Part shown: positions 27,512-36,820 of the stretch, piece by piece
How the letters are laid out: every line of letters starts with the position of its first letter
Position numbering within the stretch: position 1 is the stretch's first letter
Assembly: GCA_016709545.1 (NCBI GenBank)
Contig: JADJMO010000016.1
Span: 219,822-283,821 of the forward strand
Direction: 5' to 3'
Length of the DNA stretch: 64,000 nt
Origin: Myxococcales bacterium
GTDB taxonomy: Bacteria > Myxococcota_A > Polyangia > Polyangiales > JADJMO01
Made by a program: the position numbers and the translations under genes
The notes under the pieces: model-generated
Database searches by the model: none
Told to the model about the DNA's origin: nothing
What the model saw: only the letters and a program-made list of their open reading frames with translations

Positions 27512-29643
27512 CAGGGCTTGTCCATCTTGGCGGCGACCTTGGCGAGCGAGCGCGAGACGAAAGATGCCGCGGCCCAGCCTGCGTCTCGCCGGAGGAGGGA
27601 GGCGAGCAAGCGAGGGGTCGAGGAGGCGGGACGGTTGGCGACGACGGCGAGGCCCTGTGGCCAGTAGCACTCGAGCCACGACAGGGCGCGGATCTGCTCG
27701 TGGGTCATGAAGCGCGCATCGCGTCGCAGGGCGGCGTCGCCGAGCAGGGGATGGGTGTCGTTGCTTCCATCGTTGGCGTCGTGCACCCAGCGGTCGAAGA
27801 GCCGCACTTCGGGCGGCGAGGGGTCCTCGATGGAGCGGATCAAGATCGCGCGGAGGCGTTCCTTCATCCGCTCGGCGTCTTTCCAGGTGTATCGCGGCCC
27901 CCGCCGCGCCGATAGGTTCGGCAGCCATCCGTCGGCGAAGGCCAGGATGCCGCGCTGGAGCTCGGCAATGTCGGCGAGCTGGTGGGCGGGGATCGGCTGC
28001 GGGAAGTTCTCGACCTGGCCTTCGCCGTCGATGCCGCGGAACGAGCCCTCGGGGGGCATGCACACCTGCTCGAGGATCTCGGGGGTGCGCTGGACGATGA
28101 GCCAGTCGCGCCGTGGCTCGCCGAGATGGAACAGGAAGCTCGCGGCGGAGCAGCGACCGTGCGGCAACTCGAGGAGCTTGTCGTGCGTGGCGAGGTAGAG
28201 GCCGCGCACGTGACGCGGGCGATCGTGGTCGCGGAAGGCGTGGGCCATGGTCCGCTGGATGGTTCCGCCCCAGCCCAGATCGACCACGGTCAGCAGGTCG
28301 TGGGCGAACACCCCCTCCTTCGCGAAGTACGCGAACAGTCGGTCGCGGCGTCCGGCGGAGGCTCGCACGACGGCGGCACGAAGGGTCGGACTCTGGACGA
28401 TCGCTGCCACCAGCGCTCGCTGTTCCGCCGGGTCCAGCGACTCCTGGTGGGTGGAGGGTGCGTCGAGCGACGCGTGGAGGACCGTGGCGAGATCCTCCAG
28501 GGGCACGCCGAGGTCGCGCGCCACGGTCGCGAGCGGCGGGTGCTCGCGCTTCTCGAAGTAGTCGAGGAGCTCCCGATCGTCGGCCTGGTGGAACGACGCC
28601 GCGCGCAGGGCGTAGCGCGAGGTCCATAGCTTCTTCACGACGAGGTCGTCCGACGCCGCCCGTGCAGCCCGCTCGATCAGCGGTGCGAGCAGGTGGCCCT
28701 CGCGCATGAGGCAGTGAACGACCCGCACCCCGTGGCGAACGCAGTCCTCGACGACCCAGTCGGCGAACGCGGCCAGGATGGGCCCGAAGACCGTGACCCC
28801 GTAGTCGAAGCAGCTGAGCTCTCCTGCCTCGTCGTCGGTCCGAGCGACGCGGTGGGCGCCGACGATCTTCGCCCGGAGCGTGCGGAGCGCCAGATCGCCG
28901 GTGTGACGGGTCTCGAGGGACAGGCGCGCGTCTTCGGCCGCGAGCATCGCCTCGAGCTCCCGGGGCACGTGCTCGTAGTGGAACGTGTGCAGCCCCTGTC
29001 GCTTGGGGGACTCGACGTCGGAGTGCGCGTTGTCCCCGACGTGGAACACCTCGTGGGCACCGACGCTCATCTGGGCGAGGACCAGCGGGAACAGGCGACC
29101 GGCCTTCCCCGTCCGGTGCTCGCTCGAGACGAAGACGTGCGCGGGCATGGGCAGTTGCACGTTCGCGCGGGCCAGCGCGGCGTCCAGCAACGATTGGATG
29201 TCGGCGGCCGACAGGTACATGTCCGAGGTGAGCACGTACGGCACCCCCTTCGCGGCCGCGTGGCGGACCAGCGCGGCGATGTCCCCGTCGAGCTCGATGT
29301 GGGCGCGCTCCGCGGCGAGCTCGGCCTCGTGCAGCGCCTCCGCAGCGGGCGCGCCACCCAGCATTCGCGCGAGCTCCTCCGCGATCTCGGGCAGGCGCAC
29401 CTCGTAGCCAGGGGCCTGTGCGCGCGCGTTCGACTCGGCGTTCACCCGCAGCCACGCGAGCTCGCCCGGAGGAACGGTGAGGGGACCGTGCCCCGCCTCC
29501 CGGAGGGTGCGGTGCACCTCCCAGAACAGGTCGGACGGCCGGGCGAACGGCCGGAAGAGGAGGGTGTCGAAGACATCCAGGGACAGCACGCGCGGGCGCG
29601 CGCGGTCGAAGGCGGCGAGGAGTCGCTCCAGTCGTTCCGGCAT
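27511..29643 (-). CDS. Large HAD-superfamily protein of a surface polysaccharide cluster
   Basis: A 710-aa protein. The N-terminal HAD phosphatase core has motif I LSLDVFDTLL, motif II LTSDMYLS and motifs III/IV HRTGKAG...FHVGDNAHSDV, so it should be catalytically competent. The remaining about 400 residues (for example CLMREGHLLAPLIERA, DLGWGGTIQRTM) match the C-terminal part seen in HAD proteins encoded with glycosyltransferases. The substrate is unknown, and a sugar- or polyprenyl-phosphate is a guess. The start ATG at 29643 was selected at the beginning of the domain. It is co-transcribed with the methyltransferase behind it. Confidence 0.82.
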   Translation of the reverse strand: MPERLERLLAAFDRARPRVLSLDVFDTLLFRPFARPSDLFWEVHRTLREAGHGPLTVPPGELAWLRVNAESNARAQAPGYEVRLPEIAEELARMLGGAPAAEALHEAELAAERAHIELDGDIAALVRHAAAKGVPYVLTSDMYLSAADIQSLLDAALARANVQLPMPAHVFVSSEHRTGKAGRLFPLVLAQMSVGAHEVFHVGDNAHSDVESPKRQGLHTFHYEHVPRELEAMLAAEDARLSLETRHTGDLALRTLRAKIVGAHRVARTDDEAGELSCFDYGVTVFGPILAAFADWVVEDCVRHGVRVVHCLMREGHLLAPLIERAARAASDDLVVKKLWTSRYALRAASFHQADDRELLDYFEKREHPPLATVARDLGVPLEDLATVLHASLDAPSTHQESLDPAEQRALVAAIVQSPTLRAAVVRASAGRRDRLFAYFAKEGVFAHDLLTVVDLGWGGTIQRTMAHAFRDHDRPRHVRGLYLATHDKLLELPHGRCSAASFLFHLGEPRRDWLIVQRTPEILEQVCMPPEGSFRGIDGEGQVENFPQPIPAHQLADIAELQRGILAFADGWLPNLSARRGPRYTWKDAERMKERLRAILIRSIEDPSPPEVRLFDRWVHDANDGSNDTHPLLGDAALRRDARFMTHEQIRALSWLECYWPQGLAVVANRPASSTPRLLASLLRRDAGWAAASFVSRSLAKVAAKMDKP

Positions 29644-29702
29644 CGGCAGGCGCGCGGACGCTAGCACGCGCCCGGCGGTCGGGACGTGGGGGGGCGGGCC
29701 GA

Positions 29703-29739
29703 GGTGTTTCGTAACGTTTCGAAACGGTTTCGAAACACC
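29703..29739. promoter_or_regulatory. Triple TTCG(A/T)A palindrome, candidate operator 2
   Basis: Near copy of the element at 20935-20971. Cores TTCGTA at 29708, TTCGAA at 29718 and TTCGAA at 29729 have spacings of 10 and 11 bases; outer arms GGTGTTTCGTAAC and GTTTCGAAACACC are reverse complements except for one position. It lies 60 bases before the divergent HAD gene and 135 bases before lectin-like gene 2. The same architecture upstream of a paralogous gene is strong evidence for a conserved binding site. Confidence 0.72.
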
Positions 29740-29873
29740 CCCGGGGACCGGGAGCCTCGGGTCGTTCCACGAAAAGGCCTCGGCGCAGGCCCGAGCCCAG
29801 AGCCGCCAGCTGGCCCGACGGTTGCTCGGGGCCCTGCGCCCACTCCCCGCAGGAGTGCACCAGGAGACCGACC

Positions 29874-30976
29874 ATGACCCGACCGTCCGCCGCTCGCTCG
29901 ACACCCTTCGGCCGCGCGAGCTTCCTTCTTCTCGCCTCGCTGGCCTCTTCCGGCTGCGCCATCGACACCGAGCAAGACCCGGCGACCGCCATTCCCGACG
30001 CACCGACACCTGCCGTGAAGACCTCGACGACAGGCAGTCGCTCCTATGCGTTCACGCTCGATCGATACGGCCGCTTGATGATGCAGGTGGACACCTGGCC
30101 GGGGCTCAACATGTGGCCAGCCTCGCAGCCGGTGACCTTGCTCGGGGCTCCCACCGCCGTCTCCTGGGGAAGGACCGTGTGGATGTGTTCGCCCTCACGA
30201 CGGCCGGAATGCTCCAGCACTACGGAACGGCCGATGCCGGCGCCACTGTGTACGCCGACAACTGGGGCTCGATGCCCGGCGTGAACTTCGACACGAGCGC
30301 CTCGTGCGAGGTGGCCTCGTGGGGGGTCGGTCGGTTGGACGTGTTCTGCGTCGCGTGGGTGACCGATCGTCAGCGTATCGTCCACCGCTGGTACGACAGC
30401 TCGACAGGGGGTGGCTGGGAGCTGCTCCCTGCACTCGCATGGAACGGCCGCTTCCAGACCACTGGAGTCACTGCTGCTTCGTGGGGCCGTGGCCGACTCG
30501 ACGTGTGGTTGATCGATCGCTTCACGTCTCCACCCACCATGCGACACGCGGGGACCAGTGCCGCCAATGGCACCGGGGGCTGGACGTGGGACGTGTGGAG
30601 CGTGGGCGCCTTCACCTCGGACATCGACGCGATGGCCAATGGAAAGGGTGAGTACCAGCTCGCGGGTCGCTGCAACGACGACGTGACCGGTAGACCGATG
30701 ATGTGCCACTGGACGTACGTCGACTGGTTCAACGACTACAAGAGCTACGGCACGTACTTCGGAGTGGAGAAGTCAGAGCTGAGGTTCGACTGGAGCTCGG
30801 CGCGTAAGCCCAGCATCGTGGCCGTAGGAGGCGGTTACCCTCGATACGCCATCGTCGACAAGTGCCGGCTCACCATCCTCGACCAGTCTCGGACTCTGCC
30901 CTTCTCGAACTTGGTCCTGGCAGCGCAGTACCCCGTCGACTGCAGCACCCAGAGCGTCGTGGATCAGGCGTTCTGA
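29874..30976 (+). CDS. Lectin-like beta-propeller lipoprotein, paralog 2, frameshifted in this sequence
   Basis: The start ATG at 29874 has AGGAG upstream. The signal peptide ends in the lipobox LASSGC. The first part (YAFTLDRYGRLMMQVDTWPG, TAVSWG) breaks at the GGGG run near 30168. One added base connects it to KDRVDVFALTTAGMLQHYG, and the remaining 265 codons are open, with blades GRLDVFCVAWVTDRQRIVHRW and GRLDVWLIDRF and Cys residues near the end. Total about 367 aa. The fold is probably a propeller lectin displayed on the cell surface. It is preceded by candidate operator 2. Confidence 0.75.
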
Positions 30977-30981
30977 GGGGC

Positions 30982-31749
30982 TCAGCGCCCGTCGATCAGC
31001 GCCAGATCGAACCCGCGCGCGGCCATCGCGGCTCGCAATGCGGACAGATCGAAGCCGAAGCGGTTGTCGCGGAACAGCTCCACCTTCACGTACGGCGAGC
31101 CGCGCTCGAGGAGCTCGAGCGGGTGGAAGATGGTCGGGTTGCCCCGCCGCGCACCGCGGAGGCGCGCGAGCGTGGGCGGTGGCGGGAAGGTTCCGTAGGG
31201 CATCAGCGAGGCCAGACGGAACCCGCTCTCCACGAAGAAGCTGGTGAGCCCGAGCTCGTAGCTGCGGATGATCTGGGACTTCGTCTTCATCGGCAGCACG
31301 TGGGCCCAGAAGCGGCGAAAGGCTTCGGAGGCGTGCGCCGCGCGACGGAACACCAGGAAGTAGCTCTGGAGGTGCCAGTCCATGTCCATGCTGTCGGTGA
31401 CGCCCCACACGTCGCAGTCCACCCCCGCCATCGACGCGAACGCGCGCTCGAGCTGGTCGCCCAGCGGGCCGTAGACGCTCGAGTTGGTGAGCACGAGCTC
31501 GTCGACCTCGTCGAGCGACACGCGCTCGAGGGCGTGCTTCCACATGGCGAAGTCGAGCCCGACGTTCTCGCGCAGGAAGACGTCGGAGCAGACCGGGGAG
31601 AGCGAGGCCTGCTCGGACGCCGAGAGCGCCGACGTCGAGACGAACACCACACGCTCGCAGCTCCGTTTCAGGCCCGCGAGGTGGTGGTGCACGTAGGGGC
31701 GCACGCGGTCGTTCGGATCGAAGTGCGCAAAGATCGCGAGCCTTCGCAT
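30982..31749 (-). CDS. RgpF-family (rhamnan synthesis F) glycosyltransferase
   Basis: A 255-aa protein beginning MRRLAIFAHFDPNDRVRPYVHHHLAGLK, the characteristic start of the RgpF family. It has ENVGLDFAMWKHAL and LVLTNSSVYGP, where the Asn/Asp residues form the nucleotide-sugar site, and later YFLVFRR and HPLELLERG. RgpF proteins add or transfer rhamnose-type sugars in O-antigen or rhamnan assembly, which fits the nearby dTDP-sugar genes. It is convergent with lectin-like gene 2 with 5 bases between stops. Confidence 0.85.
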   Translation of the reverse strand: MRRLAIFAHFDPNDRVRPYVHHHLAGLKRSCERVVFVSTSALSASEQASLSPVCSDVFLRENVGLDFAMWKHALERVSLDEVDELVLTNSSVYGPLGDQLERAFASMAGVDCDVWGVTDSMDMDWHLQSYFLVFRRAAHASEAFRRFWAHVLPMKTKSQIIRSYELGLTSFFVESGFRLASLMPYGTFPPPPTLARLRGARRGNPTIFHPLELLERGSPYVKVELFRDNRFGFDLSALRAAMAARGFDLALIDGR

Positions 31750-31816
31750 GGCGCGGTCACCCTTGCACGAAGGCCGGGGTGCTGGGAGGCGCGCGCCGTG
31801 GTAGCCCGCGACGGAC

Positions 31817-32431
31817 GTGAGCCGTCCTCGCCTGACCCTCTTCGCCGCCGACTACGACGGCCCTTCGCTCGAGCCACGCACGGCGAGGGAGCTCGTCGGG
31901 GAGCTGGTCGAGCTCGGCGCGTCGGTGCGCGTCGTCACCCTGGAGCTCCCGACGGGCCCGGGAGACAGCGCCGGCCGACGGATGGAGGGCGGGGTCGAGG
32001 TCCTGCGCTGCCCGCCGCTCACGCGAGGGTTCGGGGCGTTGCGTCGGGGCCGGGCGCTCGCCGAGACCCGGCTCGGCGCGGTGCTCCGCCTCGAGGACAC
32101 CGTCGCGTTCGTGGCCGAGCCCATCCCGTCGGTCATGGTGTTCCGACCGGTCCTCGCGAGCAGCGCCCGCGAGCTCTTGCTGGTGGTCGGACCCGGCAAC
32201 GCCCTCGCGAAGAAGCTACTGGAAGAGGCCAGAGACCCCGTCCTGTTCGTCTCCCCACGCGCTCCAGCTCCGGGACACGACCGCCTGGCGAGCACGGCGC
32301 TCGCGGTGTTGACGAGCGCTGCGCTCGGACCGAGCTGGAGCGCGGCGTGTCCGGACCGGCGGGTCGTGGTTGGGGCCGCGGCCGCCCACGCCCGGTTCTG
32401 TGTGGAGGAGTGGCGGCGACGGTTCGGCTGA
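31817..32431 (+). CDS. Hypothetical protein, glycosyltransferase N-domain-like
   Basis: A 204-aa protein from GTG 31817. The opening MSRPRLTLFAADYDG with ARELVGELVELGASVRVVTLE resembles the N-terminal Rossmann half of GT4-type glycosyltransferases, but the catalytic C-terminal domain is missing. It may be a degenerate or accessory member of the polysaccharide region. Compositional bias (Ala, Val, Arg) matches its neighbours. Low certainty about function. Confidence 0.5.
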   Translation: MSRPRLTLFAADYDGPSLEPRTARELVGELVELGASVRVVTLELPTGPGDSAGRRMEGGVEVLRCPPLTRGFGALRRGRALAETRLGAVLRLEDTVAFVAEPIPSVMVFRPVLASSARELLLVVGPGNALAKKLLEEARDPVLFVSPRAPAPGHDRLASTALAVLTSAALGPSWSAACPDRRVVVGAAAAHARFCVEEWRRRFG

Positions 32432-32457
32432 GCCGGAACGAAGTCGATTCTCCGGGG

Positions 32458-33506
32458 TCACCAGGAGGTGATGTCTGCGGTGTTCTGGTAGCCGCAGCCG
32501 ATCCACCGCTGCGCGAGGATGTCGTGACTGTTGCCCGACACGATCGTCAGCTGGCAACGGTCGACGATGGCCATGCGGGAGCCACCCCTCTCGAAGCCCA
32601 CGATGCTCGGCTTCCTCGCCGTGCTCCAGTCGAAGCCGAGATTGACCTTCTGGACCTGGAGTCCGAAGGTCGGGCTGTAAGACCAGTGGCACAGCATGTT
32701 GCCGCCATCGACGCAGCGGGCAACGATCTCGTAGCGTTGGCTGGTTGTCGGAGTCGCGCCGACCGCCGTGGCGTCGGGCGCGGAGGTGAAGGTGCCCTCG
32801 CTCCACGTGTCCCATCCCCAGCCTCCCGTCCCGGCCGCCGAGCTCGTACCGGCGTGCCGGAGCTTGTGCGGACTGGAGCCCTGGTCGACGATCCACACGT
32901 CCAGTCGCCCTGGGCCCCAGGACGCGGCGGCGACCCCGTTCGCCCGGTAGGTGAGCCCGAACGGCAGCGACGGGAGCGCCTCCCAGCCGCCACCGCGCGC
33001 TGCGTCGTACCAGCGGTGGACGATGGACTGTCGGCCACCCGCCCAGCCCAGGCAGAACACGTCGAGTCGGCCGGGCCCCCAGGTGGTGGCGTCGCAGGTG
33101 GTCGTGGAGTCGAAGGGGTAGCCGGGCATCGAGCCCCAGTTGTCGGCGTAGGAGGTCAGGCCACCGTCGGCCGTCGCGTAGTGCTGCAGCATTCCCGCCG
33201 TGGTCACGGCGAACACGTCGATGCGGTTCCGGGCCCAGGACACGGCCGCGGGCGCGTTGACCAGGGTCCGTTCTGGGTGGCCGGCCAGACGACGAACTCG
33301 CCGTCCAAGTTCGACTGCACCGCCAGCCGCCCCGCTCCGTCGAGCGTGAACACGTTGGACTGGATTCCCCGGGAGTTGAACGGCGCCTTGGCGGAGGGGG
33401 AAGGCAGATCGACGTCTACAGCTGGCTGTGGGTCGACCGCGGCGCTCTCGACCGAACAACCGACCAGCAACGACGACAACAACAGGCGAGCGACAGGTTG
33501 CTTCAT
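32458..33506 (-). CDS. Lectin-like beta-propeller lipoprotein, paralog 3, frameshifted in this sequence
   Basis: Starts at ATG 33506 with MKQPVARLLLSSLLVGC (lipobox). After SNVFTLDGAGRLAVQSNLDG and WPATQ, the frame breaks near 33262 and continues TLVNAPAAVSWARNRIDVF. It then shows the same blades as the paralogs: GMLQHYATADGG, GRLDVFCLGWAGGRQSIVHRWYD, GRLDVWIVDQGSSPHKLRHAGT. The end IGCGYQNTADITSW matches the end of paralog 1. The copy is on the opposite strand and lacks the TTCGAA operator upstream. Confidence 0.74.
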
Positions 33507-33546
33507 GGTGGCCGGCCCTGTGCAAACGCCGGTCCAAGGAGGGACG

Positions 33547-34953
33547 CTACACTCCGAGCCGAAGTCGGTGGACGACGGCGCTCGCGAGGCGGTCTCGTGG
33601 ATGGCGGAGTTCGGGGAGCCCCTGCCGAACCGAGACCACCTCGGCCAGCAGCCGTAGCGTCGATGGACGGGGTGCGTGGCGTAGCGAGGTCGTGGCCGCC
33701 GACAGCGCCCTCTCGAAGTACGCGTGGTAGGCGAACAGATTCTGGAAGTCGACGCGCAAGCCGTGGAGACAGACGAGGGCGCACGCCGCGAACATCCGAC
33801 CACCCAACGCCGAGTGCGACCCGCCGTCGAGGTGACCGCGCGCGAACAGGTAATGCGGGAGCCCGAACGGAACCATCGCGCCGAATCCGAAGATCGAATC
33901 GACGTCGCGGAGCCGCCGCGCGAGGGCCTCGGGGCGTTGGAGGTCGAGGTCCCAGTCGCTGCGCAAGGCCGCGTCGATGCGGTCGCGGTGCGTGGCGGCG
34001 CGCGCGAAGTCGCCCAGGTCGACCGCGCACCGGAACGCATCGATCCCGAGCCCCAGCGCGAATCGCGGGTCTCGAACGCCCGCCTCGAGCTTCAGCTCGT
34101 AGTACCGCAGCCGTCTCGCAGCGGTGTCGGTCACCTTCCTCCGCTCGAACGGCGCACCCTTCGAAGCCATCAACACCTGACTGTTGCCGGTCTCGGACCA
34201 GTCCAGGTGCAGGAAGCCGGCGTCGATCAGCAGGCCTTCCAACGCGCGGCGAGAGGGGATGAAGCGATGCGCGCCCGCGGAGAGGGTCGCGTACAGGTCG
34301 CCAGGGCGCGCCGAGCGCGTGACGTTCTCGGCCCGCGGGGTCGTGATCAGCACCATGCCGGACGGCGAGAGCCGCTTCTCGATCGCGGTCAGGAAGGCGC
34401 GCGGGTCCTCGACGTGTTCGAGGACCTCGGTCGCGTAGATCAGGTCGTAGAGCTCGTTCTCTGGCAGTTGCTCGATGAATCGACGCTCGACGGGGAAGCC
34501 GAACTGCACCGCCCCCGCCGCCCCGTAGGCCGACGGCTCCAGCCCTCGCGCATGCGCTCCCCACGCGACGCGGCAGTAGTCGATCGCCGCCCCGACGCTG
34601 CAACCGATCTCGAGGACGCGCGCGAAGCGCTCGAACGGCATGGACTCGAGGAGCGGCACCTTCCAATCCAACCCGCCCGTCAGCTCGACGTAGTGGTGGA
34701 TCAGGAGGGCGAAGTTCGGATCCTTCAGTCGTTCTAGATCGTCCGGATACTGCTCGTGGAGCCCACTCTCCAGGAAGAAGGCCGACCCGCAGTCGCGGCA
34801 GGCGACGAGGGTCAGCGCCCCACGCTCGTCCACCCAGTGGCGGGCGCGCAAGACGACGCGCTTCTGATCGTCGACGCCACAGAGCGGGCAGGTGCTGCGC
34901 TCGCTCGCCGCCGCATCGACCCACTCGACCTTCGGTACCAGGGGTTCTTGCAT
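33547..34953 (-). CDS. Class I SAM-dependent methyltransferase with N-terminal zinc ribbon
   Basis: A 468-aa protein. An N-terminal zinc-binding pair CPLCG (22-26) and CRDCG (about 52-56) precedes the SAM domain, whose motifs are VLEIGCSVG, LEPSAYG and YDLIYATEVLEHVEDP. The C-terminal 190 residues form a helical extension. Such zinc-ribbon methyltransferases are typical of deoxysugar and polysaccharide loci (C- or O-methylation). It lies 40 bases downstream of lectin-like gene 3's start on the same strand, at the edge of the polysaccharide region. Confidence 0.82.
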   Translation of the reverse strand: MQEPLVPKVEWVDAAASERSTCPLCGVDDQKRVVLRARHWVDERGALTLVACRDCGSAFFLESGLHEQYPDDLERLKDPNFALLIHHYVELTGGLDWKVPLLESMPFERFARVLEIGCSVGAAIDYCRVAWGAHARGLEPSAYGAAGAVQFGFPVERRFIEQLPENELYDLIYATEVLEHVEDPRAFLTAIEKRLSPSGMVLITTPRAENVTRSARPGDLYATLSAGAHRFIPSRRALEGLLIDAGFLHLDWSETGNSQVLMASKGAPFERRKVTDTAARRLRYYELKLEAGVRDPRFALGLGIDAFRCAVDLGDFARAATHRDRIDAALRSDWDLDLQRPEALARRLRDVDSIFGFGAMVPFGLPHYLFARGHLDGGSHSALGGRMFAACALVCLHGLRVDFQNLFAYHAYFERALSAATTSLRHAPRPSTLRLLAEVVSVRQGLPELRHPRDRLASAVVHRLRLGV

Positions 34954-35024
34954 TTCGATCGCGGGCCCAGGAGCCGCGCCGAACCTACACGCACTCGGTC
35001 CAGGACGCGAGCTAGCCTCTCCCC

Positions 35025-35702
35025 ATGGACGAGCGCGCCCTCCTCGCCAAGATCGCCGAAGCCCCCGACGACGACGCGCCCCGCCTCGTCTTCGCCGACC
35101 ACCTCGCGGACGCGGGCGACCCCCGCGGCGAGCTCACCCACGTGCAGTGCGCGCTCGCGAAGGGGCCGGGTTCGCGCGCGCTCCGGGCGCGGGAGCGCGA
35201 GCTCTTGCCCGAGGCCGAGGCCCGCTGGCACGCCGCGCTCGGCCTCCCGCGCGGGGCTCGCGTCGCGCTGCGGCGGGGTATGGTGGAGCACGTGACGCTG
35301 CCCCCGACCGGCTGGGAGAAGACCGTCGCCAAGCTCGGAGCCGTGCCCCTCCGCGGCGTGACGTTCCACGGCGGCGAGACCGAGGACGCGGTCCGCCTGT
35401 TCGGCGACGAGCGCCTCGCGCGCTTCTCCGAGCTCGGCTTCCTCGAGGTGCCCTTCGGCCGCCACGGCCTCGCGGCGTGCGCCGCGAGCCCCCACCTCGC
35501 GGGGCTTCGCTCGCTGCGCCTCGGCAAGAACGGCATCGGCGCCGCGGGAGCGACGACGCTCTTCGCGAGCAAGGTCGTGCCCGCGCTCGACCACCTCGCG
35601 ATCGAGGACAACGGGCTGCACAGCGACGGCATGGAGGCGCTCGCGAGACGGCCGTGGCTGAAGACAGTGCGCCGGCTCGAGCTGCACCGGGTCAACGCGT
35701 GA
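35025..35702 (+). CDS. TIGR02996-domain / leucine-rich-repeat protein, N-terminal part
   Basis: A 225-aa protein. The start MDERALLAKIAEAPDDDAPRLVFADHL and GDPRGELTHVQCAL is the hallmark of the TIGR02996 repeat-companion domain, found in Myxococcota and Planctomycetes ahead of leucine-rich repeats. Repeats follow (LAGLRSLRLGKNGIGAAGA, LDHLAIEDNGLHSDGM). It stops at 35702, where the next frame, starting GTG 35699, immediately continues with more repeats. It is likely a single gene of about 390 aa split by a base change, although a coupled pair cannot be excluded. Confidence 0.8.
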   Translation: MDERALLAKIAEAPDDDAPRLVFADHLADAGDPRGELTHVQCALAKGPGSRALRARERELLPEAEARWHAALGLPRGARVALRRGMVEHVTLPPTGWEKTVAKLGAVPLRGVTFHGGETEDAVRLFGDERLARFSELGFLEVPFGRHGLAACAASPHLAGLRSLRLGKNGIGAAGATTLFASKVVPALDHLAIEDNGLHSDGMEALARRPWLKTVRRLELHRVNA

Positions 35703-36208
35703 ACACCGGGTGGCAGCCGCTGGAGCGGGCCAAGGCGTTCGGCCAGATCCGCGAGCTGCATCTCACCTCGACGGGGGTGTTCCAGCCCGGCAACTTCATC
35801 TGCAGCTCGATCGCCGCGAGCAAGGTGCTCCGCGACCTCTCGGCCCTGACCGTCGCGCGCCACAGCCTCGAGACGGGCGGCCTCAAGCACCTCGCCAAGG
35901 TCACGCACTCGCAGCCCCACACGATCGACCTGAGTCACAACATCGTCGGCCCGCAGGCGATCGAGGCCTTCGTCACGGCGAAGGTGGCCGCCCGCGCGCG
36001 GGTGCTCGACCTCTCGTTCAACAAGCTCGGCGACCGCGGCGCCAAGGCGCTGCTCGTGAAGGGGGCGCTGCCGGCGATCGAGGAGCTGCGCCTCTCGGAG
36101 AACGGGATCTCGCCGGCGCTCGTGGAGCAGCTCCACGCCCGCTACGGCGACGCGCTGGTCCTCGAAGAGGCCAAGCCGAAGAAGCCGACCAAGAAGCGCG
36201 CTCGCTGA
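35699..36208 (+). CDS. Leucine-rich-repeat protein, C-terminal part of the preceding gene
   Basis: A 169-aa frame from GTG 35699 (overlap GTGA). It begins NTGWQPLERAKAFGQIRELHLTST, then has repeats of the type HTIDLSHNIVGPQAIEAF, ARVLDLSFNKLGDRGAKALL and IEELRLSENGISPALVEQL, ending in a Lys-rich tail (KPKKPTKKRAR). No start-proximal TIGR02996 domain is present, which argues that it belongs to the upstream frame. It is convergent with a lipoprotein gene, with three bases between stops. Confidence 0.75.
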   Translation: MNTGWQPLERAKAFGQIRELHLTSTGVFQPGNFICSSIAASKVLRDLSALTVARHSLETGGLKHLAKVTHSQPHTIDLSHNIVGPQAIEAFVTAKVAARARVLDLSFNKLGDRGAKALLVKGALPAIEELRLSENGISPALVEQLHARYGDALVLEEAKPKKPTKKRAR

Positions 36209-36211
36209 AAA

Positions 36212-36817
36212 TCAGGGCGGACAGGAGTACTTGAGGCAGGGCTGCGGGTGCGCTTGATCCGCTTGCGTGCGCAGACCTGCCAGCACCCCGCCCGCGTCGG
36301 CCGAGCTCGCGTACTGGCTGTCGAGGCGCTCGTCGATCAGCTTCAGCCACTTGCCGAACCACCGCGCGTGGTCGTCGCGCAGCTTCTCGATCGCGATCGC
36401 GTCGGCGCCCTTGGGCGGGCACCGGGGCGCGTCGGGGATGGCGTCCTTGTGGTCGCCGAGGAGCAGCACGTACGCGCGCACCTTGGCGAGGCAGTCGGAG
36501 TCGGCGAGGTCGCCAGGGGGCAGCGCGCTCGCGGTCTTCTTGATGGCGACGTAGAGGTCGTCGATCACCTTCACCCGTGCCTCGAGATCCTTCTGGGCGG
36601 CGGGGCTCACCTTCGCGGTGAGCGTCGGACGATCGGGCGGCTCTGCCACGCCCGGCGAAGGCGCGAGCGCGGTGGAGCTCGCGGTGGTGGTGGGCTTGCC
36701 CTCCTGGCTGGGCAGCGGCTCCACCGACGAGGGCTTCTCCTTGGTGCACCCCGCCAGCACGAGCGCGGTCGCCACGAACCGCGCCCGCCTCCGCAGGACC
36801 TCTTCGTCACGCGCCAT
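36212..36817 (-). CDS. Lipoprotein of unknown function
   Basis: A 201-aa precursor with basic n-region and lipobox LVLAGC at about residue 24. A Ser/Thr/Pro-rich linker is followed by a helical domain with Cys residues (DSDCLAKVRAY, APRCPP, PCLKYSC). No family recognised. It starts 3 bases after the stop of the large VCBS lipoprotein upstream, so the two probably share a transcript. Confidence 0.75.
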   Translation of the reverse strand: MARDEEVLRRRARFVATALVLAGCTKEKPSSVEPLPSQEGKPTTTASSTALAPSPGVAEPPDRPTLTAKVSPAAQKDLEARVKVIDDLYVAIKKTASALPPGDLADSDCLAKVRAYVLLLGDHKDAIPDAPRCPPKGADAIAIEKLRDDHARWFGKWLKLIDERLDSQYASSADAGGVLAGLRTQADQAHPQPCLKYSCPP

Positions 36818-36820
36818 CGG

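Noticed and set aside
21052..33506. Programmed frameshifting in the three lectin-like genes
   Set aside because: Breaks are at different places in each paralog, mostly in homopolymers, and no slippery heptamer with downstream structure is shared. Unrelated neighbouring genes show the same kind of break.
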